Both the position numbers and the translations under genes were made by a program. Source: Ciona intestinalis (taxonomy: Eukaryota; Chordata; Ascidiacea; Phlebobranchia; Cionidae). Taken from it: DNA of 64,000 bases. Of this stretch, positions 11,311-23,000 are shown piece after piece (position 1 is the first letter of the stretch; each line of letters starts with the position of its first letter). Location: NCBI RefSeq assembly GCF_000224145.3, contig NC_020176.2, positions 2,664,348 through 2,728,347 of the forward strand, in the 5' to 3' direction. The notes under the pieces are model-generated. The model was not told where the DNA came from, did not search any database, and saw only the letters and a program-made list of their open reading frames with translations.

Positions 11311-14025
11311 GTTAATGCTTTAACGCTCAGGCTGGAAGCTTTCCGAAAATCCCCTTAGTATGACGTAGTTAGATATTTCTATGAGGTCGTCGAGCGTGTC
11401 GATGTTATTGCACAATTTTATTTAACTGTTTGGTGTTATTTAATAGTTTGAGGTAGGCCTGGAGCATATTTGTTGTTTAGTGTTATTTTAAAGTTGGAAG
11501 TAGGCCTGGAGCATATTTGTTGTTTAGTGTTATTAAAGTTGTTTAGTAGGCCTGGAGCATAGTCTGTTGTTTAGGTTATATTAAAGTTGGAAGTAGGTGG
11601 AGCATATTTGTTGTTTAGTGTTATTTTAAAGTTGGAGGTAGGCCTGGAGCATATTTGTTGTTTAGTGTTATTTTAAAGTTGGAGGAAGGCCTGGAGCATA
11701 TTTGTTGTTTCGTGTTATTAAATTGTTTAGTGTTATTTTAAAGTTAGAGGTAGGTCTGGTGCATATTTGTTGTTTAGTGTTATTTTAAAGTTGGAGGTAG
11801 GCCTGGAGCATATTTGTTGTTTAGTGTTATTTTAAAGTTGGAAGTAGGCCTGGAGCATATCTGTTGTTTAGTGTTATTTTAAAGTTGGAAGTAGGCCTGG
11901 AGCATATTTGTTGTTTAGTGTTATTTTAAAGTTGTGTTATGGTAGGTTGGAGCATATTTGTTGTTTAGTGTTATTTTAAAGTTGGAAGTAGGTCTGGAGC
12001 ATATTTGTTGTTTCGTGTTATTAAATTGTTTAGTGTTATTTTAAAGTTAGAGGTAGGCCTGCAGCATATTTGTTGTTTAGTGTTATTTTAAAGTTGGAGG
12101 TAGGCCTGGAGCATATTTGTTGTTTGGTGTTATTTTAAAGTTGGAAGTAGGCCTGGAGCATATCTGTTGTTTAGTGTTATTTTAAAGTTGGAAGTAGGCC
12201 TGGAGCATATTTGTTGTTTAGTGTTATTTTAAAGTTTAGTGTTATTTTAAAGTTGGAGTATATTTGGTGTTTAGTGTTTTTTAGTGTTGTAGGAAAGTTG
12301 GAATAGTTGTTTCGTGCGTATTTTATTGTTTAGTGTTATTTTAAAGTTAGATTTAGTGTTATATTTGTTGTTGGATGTTATCTAGAGCTGGTTGTTGCCT
12401 CGTGATATTTTGTTGTTTGGTGTTATTTTAAAGTTGGAAGTAGGCCTGGAGCATATCTGTTGTTTAGTGTTATTTTAAAGTTGGAAGTAGGCCTGGAGCA
12501 TATTTGTTGTTTAGTGTTATTTTAAANNNNNNNNNNNNNNNNNNNNNNNNNNNNNNNNNNNNNNNNNNNNNNNNNNNNNNNNNNNNNNNNNNNNNNNNNN
12601 NNNNNNNNNNNNNNNNNNNNNNNNNNNNNNNNNNNNNNNNNNNNNNNNNNNAAATATGCTCCAGGCCTACTTCCAACTTTAAAATAACACTAAACAACAA
12701 ATATGCTCCAGGCCTACTTCCAACTTTATAATTACACTAAACAACTAATATGCTCCAGGCCTACCTCCAACTTTAAAATAACACTAAACAATTTAATAAC
12801 ACTAAACAACAAATATTCTCCAGGCCTACTTCCAACTTTAAAATAACACTAAACAATTTAATAACACTAAACAACAAATATGCTCCAGGCCTACCTCCAA
12901 CTTTAAAATAACACTAAACAATTTAATAACACTAAACAACAAATATGCTCCAGGCCTACCTCCAACTTTTAAATACTAAACAACAAATATGCTCCAGGCC
13001 TACTTCCAACTTTAAAATAACACTAAACAACAAATAACTCCAGGCCTATGCTCCAGACCTACCATAACACTTAAATAACACTATACAACAAATATGCTCC
13101 AGGCCTACTTAACACTAACTTTAAAATAACACTAAACAACAAATATGCTCCAGGCCTACTTCCAACTTTAAAATAAACAAACAACATATGCTCCAGGCCT
13201 ACTTCCAACTTTAAAATAACACTAAACAACAAATAACACGAAACAACAAATATGCTCCAGGCCTACCTAAACTATTTAAATAACACTAAACAACAAATAT
13301 GCTCCAGGCCTACTTAACACTAACTTTAAAATAACACTAAACAACAAATATGCTCCAGGCCTACTTCCAACTTTAAACATAAACAACAAATATGCTCCAG
13401 GCCTACCTCCAACTTTAAAATAACACTAAACAATTTAATAACACGAAACAACAAATATGCTCCAGGCCTACCTCAAACTTTTAAATAACACTAAACAACA
13501 AATATGCTCCAGGCCTACTTCCAACTTTAAAATAACACTAAACAACAAATATGCTCCAGGCCTACTTCCAACTTTAAAATAACACTAAACAACAAATATG
13601 CTCCAGGCCTACCTCCAACTTTAAAATAACACTAAACAATTTAATAACACTAAACAACAAATATGCTCCAGGCCTACTTCCAACTTTAAAATAACACTAA
13701 ACAACAAATATGCTCCAGGCCTACTTCCAACTTTAAAATAACACTAAACAACAAATATGCTCCAGGCCTACCTCAAACTTTTAAATAACACTAAACAATT
13801 TAATAACACGAAACAACAAATATGCTCCAGGCCTACCTCAAACTTTAAAATAACACGAAACAACAAATATGCTCCAGGCCTACCTCAAACTTTTAAATAA
13901 CACCAAACAGTTAAATAAAATTGTGCAATAACATCGACACGCTCGACGACCTCATAGAAATATCTAACTACGTCATACTAAGGGGATTTTCGGAAAGCTT
14001 CCAGCCTGAGCGTTAAAGCATTAAC
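11311..14025. mobile_element. Foldback-type element with tandem-repeat arms
   Basis: The left arm (11311-12526) and right arm (12652-14025) are inverted copies. Each begins with about 130 bp of unique terminal sequence starting GTTAATGCTTTAACGC, then runs into tandem units of about 47 bp carrying TAGGCCTGGAGCATATTTG on the left and their reverse complement on the right. The direct repeat CAAATTTGCTG lies immediately outside both ends (11300-11310 and 14026-14036), an 11-bp target duplication showing a true insertion. Structure and duplication size recall foldback or Mutator-like non-autonomous DNA transposons. The centre is a 125-base assembly gap, so any coding core is unseen. It lies between NXPE copy 2 and PARP1. 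Confidence 0.85.
12527..12651. other. Assembly gap, 125 N
   Basis: Unknown bases at the exact point where the tandem array flips orientation. Confidence 0.99.
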
Positions 14026-14036
14026 CAAATTTGCTG
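14026..14036 (+). repeat. Target site duplication, right
   Basis: CAAATTTGCTG, the second copy of the 11-bp duplication; it is directly followed by the pyrimidine-rich start of the PARP1 leader region. Confidence 0.8.
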
Positions 14037-14088
14037 GCCTTTCCAGTTTTTTTTGAAATATTCTGTAGGCAGAAGCGTTAGACTAGAC

Positions 14089-17000
14089 ATGGATGAAAAT
14101 GATCTGCCGTACTTGGCCGAGTATGCAAAAAGCAGTCGAGCATCGTGCAAATTATGTATGAGCCACATTGAAAAAGATTCGCTGCGAATTGCATTGATGG
14201 TACAGTCTCGTCATTTTGACGGAAAGGTATGTAGCTTATATTACGCATGTTATAACTGGGCAGTGTAGTTTGTTATTTACCAAGAGGTCTTGTGTATGCA
14301 CCTTAATTAACGACAAGAAACAATAAAATATCATAAAAAGTAATATATATAAGTTTTATATTGTAAAAGTAAACCGTGTACATGGAACATTTTTTCAATA
14401 ATTGATTTTACATGTGTAGTTACAATAATTCGATGTCTATATCATAACTAGTTCCTAAAACAAAGTGGTGGCAAATTTAGAGCTAGACCCTTGCAACAAA
14501 AAAATAAATTTTAGAGTTGCAACCCTGCACTTCAAAACTTTTTATTCCAGCAACCGAACTGGCACCATTATACATGTTTCTTTGGGCGTTGTCGCCCAAA
14601 ATTTGTCGATGAGATCTCAAAGTTTCACAATCTACGTTGGGATGACCAGGAAAAGATTCGTGCGCAAATTGAGAGAGGCGGGGGCGGAGGACCCTCGAAA
14701 AAGTCCTCCAAGAAAACTCTACAGGATTTTGTTGTGCAGTATGCTCTCTCTAACAGGAGCACTTGCAAAAAGTGCGAAGAAAAAATTGAAAAAGTGAGAG
14801 TTGTTTTTTATCGTAACAACTCTTTTTTTATTATTTTACAAAATAAACTGAAAAACATTAAATCTGAAAATGTATAGTCTGGCAATTTTAACTAAATGGT
14901 AAGAGATTTGTAATAAACTTTCGCAAGACATTTCACCATTTAGGACGAAATCCGAATCTCACACAAAGAAATCGATCCAGAGAAGCCGCAAGTGGGTTTG
15001 ATTGACAGGTGGCACCATGTTGGTTGTTTCATTAAATCTCGGAAAGATTTGGGTTGGATTGATGGCCAGTTTACCTCAGATATGCTAAAGGGGTTCAAAG
15101 GTTTGGATTCAGAAGACAGAGCAACAATTTCGAAACATCTTGATAAAAAAAAGTAGGAATTCATTTTGTTAAATATGTAGTAGGAAGAAAAGTCGATCAA
15201 TCAATAAGAATTAATAAATCCTATCCCAAACCAAAATCTATTAATTTGCAAAAGCGCAAGTATATATTTGAAATTAGAGAGTAGTAAATCATATTGGACT
15301 TTCGCGCCGCTGTTTTTAATAGGTAGTTTTATTTACTTCTGTGTTTAGTTAAGTTTAATTTCTTGTATTTTTATTAGGTTTTTTAGTCACAAAGAAATAT
15401 CACCTTATTTCCAATAAATTGCTCTGATTGTGGGCCGTGTATGATGATAAAACAAGTTATATTCAAAGGTAAATTTATAATTTGCCTCATTTAGAAAAGG
15501 TAAAAAGAAAACGAAGATCGTCAAAGAAGAAGAAGAGAATGATGAGAACTTGGATGCGATGAACAAGTTGCTGCGAGATCAGAGCGCAAAGTTGTGGAAG
15601 ATGATTGATCATCTAAAAAACATGGATTTAAAGAAGAAAGAATTAGTCGAGATTTTGGAGGAAAACTCTCAGAAGGTTCCTAAGGGTTTGGACAAAGTTA
15701 GTATGTTATTGTTGTGTGCTAGCATGGTCATTAAACTTTTGAAGAAACAGGGGAAGCAGGAATATTTGGATATTTATTGTAAAACATATTTTTTTCAGAA
15801 AATGTTAGAGTAAGCCTGCCCGACAAGGTTTGGCGCATGTGCTTGTTGTGTCTAGTACAGTTAGATTTAAAATGTTCAAGATGCCCTAGAAAAAAAATAC
15901 TTTTGAAGTTTTTTGTATACATATATATATATATATATGGTTTGTTTATTATTTTTTACAATTTATAAATATTTTTTTAATAATTTATATATCAGACTAT
16001 CAGTTTCATATTTTTAATGAATTAAACAACTCCAGATATTCGAGCGAGTAGCAGATGGGATGTTATTTGGTCGTCTGCCACTTTGTACATTATGCGGGGA
16101 CGGACAGCTCGTTGCCAGTTCTCGTGGTTTTTATCAATGTGTTGGAAATATATCAGGATGGACGAGTTGTACGAACACAACGTTGGATGTGAAAAGGTCA
16201 CCGTGGATTATTCCTCAAGACTTACATGAAGACTTTCCGTACCTGTAAGTAATTTGAACTCTCTTTTAAACTTTCTTTTTCAACTTCCGATTTCTCTTTT
16301 ACGACACTTCTAAATGTTATTAATTATCAATAGAAAAATTAAAGCCTGAGCTTTTTTTAATATTACTCAGGAAAATTTTGCAGGCCGCTGACAGGTTAAA
16401 AACTCTGTTAATTTTAAGGATTTTAATTTGTAACTATTCAATTTTACTTGCAGGAAAAAATACAAATATAAACCAACGGTTCGTATTTTTCCGCCAAGGT
16501 AAGTTATCAAATTTTGATTATGGTGCAGATTATGGTGCGTGTCTGAGACTGTTAGTGTGATATTTTAATGCGTTTCTGCATATATACCTGTAACAGAATT
16601 TAGTAAAACTTCTGATAATCTGACATTGGGCACGGACTCTATCGAATCGTCCATTGTGCAGATTCAGAACACGCATATGCCGCAAGCCTACCACCCCAAT
16701 TGACTTTTTATTTTAAACTCCTTTTTCTTTTAGACCCAAACCCAAACCTCTGAAAGACAAAAAAGTTGTTATAATTGGAAAACTTTCAAAACCAAGAGAT
16801 GAACTGAAACAATTAGTTGAAAACCTTGGAGGTTCTGTTACAACATCGCTTAACAAAGCTTACTGTTGTGTAACAAATCAAGGTGAGAATGTCCAGGTAA
16901 CTTTTTTAGACAACATAGCCCTATTTTCATACCGCTAGTGTTGTTTTCGTTACGTTAGCATTAAAGCCATTAACGTCACAATCGAATCAGCATTATTACT

Positions 17001-20000
17001 ATTTAATGTCACATGGTATATTGCTCAACAATAATAACTTCCAGTATAGTTTACAGTTGTTGTGTAAAGCGTATTGTATATGTTTCTTCCACCTAGCATT
17101 CTATTCGCAGTGACTTTGGTCAATCGTTAGCTCGGTATAATAAACAAGCTTTACACTGAACTAAAAATAGGTTTATGTTTTATTCTTTATATTGCTTTCA
17201 AATTTTCTGAATATTTAAAAACACCTTTCACTTTCTAGGCATTTTATTGTTTTTGGGGTCAAACCAATTTATATTCCCATTTTTTTGCAGTGTGATTTCC
17301 TACTCGACCCCCTTATAAATATTAAGCGCTATATGCGCATGCGCCATATCCTTTTCTTACACCCATAGTCGTCAAACATTAGGAACCTCATTGCTTAATG
17401 TGGTGAATGTAAAATAGACCTCTGCTTGTTTGTATAGACAATTAATGGCACAGTAAAGAACGTTTCAAAAATAATAAAGCTTCCCTAACATTACACCCAT
17501 GCGCCACTACTAATTCTAACTAATACCCAAACTCTCTTTTTCAGCTGAAGTGGAAACTACAAATAAAAGAATAAAATCTGCCGAAATCCAAGATGTTTTC
17601 TGCGTTTCCGAAGAGTTTTTAGATTGTTGCAAAGATTTGTCCACCCCTCTCAACTCCTTGCTTCCATTTCTTAAGAAATATTCTTTATGTCCCTGGGGGT
17701 CCGAGGTAATTGTAGCTATTTTTTCTCGGAATACGGTAAAAGACACCATTATCTCTTTCTGACTAGTGAATATATTTAGTTATATAAATACATTGTTTAT
17801 TTGTTGTGTACCTTGATGATGTCTTAATGTATAGCAGAGAAAATGATTGTTAGATAAAATTGTTTTTTTACCAGCGATCTATTTTTATATATTATATTGT
17901 TGTATATAAAAATAAAAATAAATTTATTTGCAGAGACTTAACAATGCTGCTTTGAAGCGATCTATGGCAGAAGAAAGCAGTAAGTTTGTTAATATTATCT
18001 AATATCTACTGTTAATAATTTCTTATAAAAAGCGTGGAAGCTTGTACATTTAACAATATAAAAAAACCATGTGAATAAAAATACTTGTCACCCTTTAAGG
18101 GTAGACCAAACAACTTGATCATAATTTCTCGGTGCTTATTTTTACAGTTTTTTATTAAAATCTTTTGTGAAATTATGTTTCAGGAAGTCTTTCAACAAAG
18201 AAACAAAAACTTGTCGTGAAATCTGGAGCTGCTGTTGACCCAGAGTCCAATCTTGAGGTTTGTTTTAAATATGATTCATGTATTCGCTAGGATGCTGGTC
18301 GCTGGTGTCATGTTTTATAATTTTGGACAATTCTTACACTCTCTTTTTTACAATAGTCGTCAGACATAGGAAACCTTATTGTTTAACGTGGTGAATGTAA
18401 TATATTTTGGCTTTGCTCGTTTAGAGACTTAACAGCAGGGTAAAAGCTTGGGTGACATTATTAAAATGTAGTTACACAGATAGTTGTCAAACATAGTGAA
18501 CCTCATTGATTAATAGTGCCATTGCAATATATTTTAGTTTTGTTCTTTGTGCAGGCACCTAACACCAGGGTAAAACTAGATTAGGTGTAAAACTTGGGTG
18601 CTATAACATCACATTTTTCTGCTTATTTTTTTCCTGACATTTTTCTCAATAATTTTTGTGTGACTTATACACAGGATGAAACTGAGGTGTTACAACATGA
18701 TGGTCGTTCATACACGGCTACATTAGCCATGGTAGATATGAAGTCTGGAACAAATTCCTATTACAAGCTTCAGTTGCTTGCAGATACTTCTGGAAGAAGG
18801 TGAGATTTTGGGGTGTGTGTTAAGGTGCGGAGGTGTGTATTTCAAGGGGTTGGGTAAAAGTCTTGTGGCGTGTTTAGTTCAACAATTAAAAAAGTTTTGT
18901 AAAAGTTGATTTCAATTAGTGGGTTTTGGGACATTTCAAATTTTGTTACTGGTCTATAAAATTGGTAAATTGCTAGTGAGCATTGTAATTAACATTTCCA
19001 TTACCTTAATTAAATAGGCTTGTGTTCTATTTTTAAACATTTAGAAGTTAGTCTGATTATAAAATGGTTCTCTGTATTTTTTGGACTCTTAGTTTACAGT
19101 TTAAAAACAACTTAAAAAAAACATTTGTGTGAAAATAAAAAAATATANNNNNNNNNNNNNNNNNNNNNNNNNNNNNNNNNNNNNNNNNNNNNNNNNNNNN
19201 NNNNNNNNNNNNNNNNNNNNNNNNNNNNNNNNNNNNNNNNNNNNNNNNNNNNNNNNNNNNNNNNNNNNNNNNGTCGTCAGACATAGGAAACTTATTGTTT
19301 AACGTGGTAAATGTAATATATTTTGGCTTTGCTCGTTTAGAGACTTAACAGCAGGGTAAAAGCTTGGGTGACATTATTAAAATGTAGTTACACAGATAGT
19401 TGTCAAACATAGTGAACCTCATTGATTAATAGTGCCATTGCAATATATTTTAGTTTTGTTCTTTGTGCAGGCACCTAACACCAGGGTAAAACTAGATTAG
19501 GTGTAAAACTTGGGTGCTATAACATCACATTTTTCTGCTTATTTTTTTCCTGACATTTTTCTCAATAATTTTTGTGTGACTTATACACAGGATGAAACTG
19601 AGGTGTTACAACATGATGGTCGTTCATACACGGCTACATTAGCCATGGTAGATATGAAGTCTGGAACAAATTCCTATTACAAGCTTCAGTTGCTTGCAGA
19701 TACTTCTGGAAGAAGGTGAGATTTTGGGGTGTGTGTTAAGGTGCGGAGGTGTGTATTTCAAGGGGTTGGGTAAAAGTCTTGTGGCGTGTTTAGTTCAACA
19801 ATTAAAAAAGTTTTGTAAAAGTTGATTTCAATTAGTGGGTTTTGGGACATTTCAAATTTTGTTACTGGTCTATAAAATTGGTAAATTACCAGTCACTAGT
19901 GAGCATTGTAATTAACATTTCCATTACCTTAATTAAATAGGCTTGTGTTCTATTTTTAAACATTTAGAAGTTAGTCTGATTATAAAATGGTTCTCTGTAT

Positions 20001-23000
20001 TTTTTGGACTCTTAGTTTACAGTTTAAAAACAACTTAAAAAAACATTTGTGTGAAAATAAAAAAATATATAAAACTTAAAAAAAAATTGTGTGAAACTTT
20101 TATAAAATCATAAAGTATTTTCTGTTTACAGTTGGCATGTCTTTCGGTCATGGGGTCGAGTTGGGACCAGCATTGGTGGGACCAAAGTGGAAAAGTTTCG
20201 TACCTTGGATAATGCTTTGCAAAATTTTAACGAAATTTACACGGAAAAAACAGGTCGAGTTTGTAATTCTTGATTCTTTAACTTTTATTAGTTTTTTTAA
20301 CATTTTTTTTCTTTTGTTATTATTAAGTAACTTGACGATGAGAATAAGTTAGAAACTGCACAATAAAACTATCTTGCAAGTCTTATGCTATTGCTGTGTC
20401 TTACCATAGGACCTCACCCATGTAAAATAGAGTTTATGAATTAAATGAAAAATGTCATAATAACTTGTTCCTATAACTCTAGGCAATGATTTTGGTAGCA
20501 AAGATTTTGTAAAGCAACCCCACAAGTTTTACCCCCTTGAGATTGATTATGGTATGGATGATGAAAAAAAGGTAAGTGGGTGTTTAAATTAAGTATTTTT
20601 TTAAATTTTTTAACTCGTGTTCCAGGTTTTTTTTAGAAACGTCATTTTTATCAAAATCTCTGCAAAATTTTGTTTTTAAAAAAATCTCTATCAAAAAAAG
20701 GGGTGTGTGTTAAAGTTGTGTTGAAAAAAAAGTTGTGTCTCTGGCATAGTATAGAAAGAGATCTTATGCAATTTCCAATTGTCATTTTTGCCACATGTGT
20801 GACCATTGTAATATGGTGATTGGTAAGAGAAATCTATGCAATTTAAAAACAAAATCCTGTAATTAGTATAATATTTACAGATTAATGCGGTGCAAAATCA
20901 AAATAAAGGGGTTAAACTGCCCACCATGCCACCCTAGGTTCGGTGCCTACTTATGCTCCAACATCATTTATATTTTACAGGTCCAGCATTTGGACACTGC
21001 AGGAAAATCTTCGAAATTAAAACAAGAAGTCCAGGATCTCGTTAAAATGATATTTAACATTGAAAGCATGAAGAAGGCCATGTTAGAGTTTGAGGTTTGA
21101 ATGAATAAATGAAACTTGCTTTATCCTTGCGTGGCCTGAAAATGAAAGTCGTTACAGCACGGTGTTCTGTCCCATACACCTCGTGTTACCATGGTATGTT
21201 ACTTTGTCGGTGATAATTCTTTGGGGAATTTTTTTGATTATGTATAGCTGATAATTCGCCCACAATGGCAACGGCGACGAGGTTTGTCACTTATTAACGA
21301 GCGTTTGTAGTTGAGGGGCTTTGAAGGTTGTGTAAACCTACATTGTTTTACAATGTGCTGGGAACCATAGGTTGTAAACATTGACTTTGTTATTGATTCT
21401 CGCCCACCCGGTGTTGTACAATTGATAATTCCATCTAAACTAATTTAGAAAACTTCTTTTTTGTTTCAACTAATTGCATCAGACAAGTTTTTTCCATTAT
21501 CTTATTTTTTTCTAGTAAAAAGATTTATTGCAGTTTATGTTTAATTATTTCTTGCAAAATTTTTTTTTTTTATTTTGTTTGTTTATTTAAAACGTGTTTT
21601 TCCTATTTCAGATCGATTTAAACAAAATGCCACTCGGAAAACTCAGCAAACGTCAAATGCAACAAGCTTATTTGGTTCTTAATGAAGTCAATGAAGTGAG
21701 AAGTTTTATATATTGTGTTTGATATGACCAGGACAGCCATACATTCATTATAACTAACATTTGTGCTTGAGTAATATGACTATGCTTTGCAAAATATGTT
21801 TGTAGCTTCTTTACTTTATGTAAAAAATGTTGCTAAGCATTTTTTGTGGGTAAAATAAATTTACCTTCGGATTTAGAGGAGTATACCTTTACCAACATAA
21901 AATTTAAATTTGTGTATTGATACAAACACTCATATGTGATGTAAAGTTACAACCAATGTTTCAAAAATCAAAAGTATCATTTTTAGTTGGTATGCTCCTT
22001 TATTAAAGCAAACCTACATACAACAACACACCTAAATCAACGCATAAAGTTTGTTAAGGTACAGATGACTAATTGTCACATGAAATATGACTAAGTTTGC
22101 TTTTCTTAGCAAACAAACAAGGTACAACTACAACTAATAGCGTGACAAACTGACAAAGATATATATATTGCCAATCACTAAATCGTTTTTAGTTTTTTTT
22201 GCAAAAATAAACATAAAAAAACTATTTTTTTTATTTATATATTTCTTTTTTAATTTTTTTGGTTTTATTGTATTTTTATATCAGGTAGATCGTTTTTTGG
22301 TTTTGTTTTTTTTTCCCTAAAAATTGTTTTTTCCCCAACAGTTAGTCACAGCTGGTGACCATGGAAGTGGTAAAGTATTGGATTGTTCGAACCGTTTCTA
22401 CACCCTCATACCACACGACTATGGAGTCCATCAGCCACCCTTACTTGATAACTTGGACATCATTAAAGCCAAGGTTCTAATTATTAAGATGTTTGTGCGC
22501 ATTAAAACAATTTTTTTTAATTTTTTTATTATGCAAAATTCTTTTAATTTTATTTATTTACCCTTTTTTAAGTTTCCTTTAATATTTCATGTCGTCAGTC
22601 TTTTTTTCAATATTCTCTTCACATTTTTTAAGACTGAAATGATTGACAACCTGATCGACATAGAGGTCGCTTACAACTTGCTAACTACAACAACTGAAGA
22701 TACTCAAACTGATCCATTGGATCTGAGTTATGAAAAACTTCAATGCGATATACTGGTCAGTTTAAGTCGCATGTAAACACATAGGCACTAAAACTCGAAT
22801 GGCGGAGTGACCAGGCGTACTTTAGAATTGTCTGCACTGCATTAATTAATTTTTAACCATTTTTTAACCAAAAAAGTAAAACTTTTTTCAGGTTTTACAA
22901 GATTGTGTTTCTGACTATATTCGCAAATTCTGCTTTTATAAATATTTGGTGCCTATGGTAAAACTGTTTGTTGTATATAAAGGCACCAATGCTGTAACTC

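Noticed and set aside
11021-11323. 100-codon plus-strand frame at the end of NXPE copy 2
   Set aside because: It overlaps the real exon out of frame and runs into AT-rich 3' DNA.
22892-22959. Apparent extra PARP1 exon ([14 protein letters not shown]...) with acceptor and donor-like ends
   Set aside because: It matches nothing in PARP proteins, and exons 17 and 18 already join in phase to give the expected sequence.
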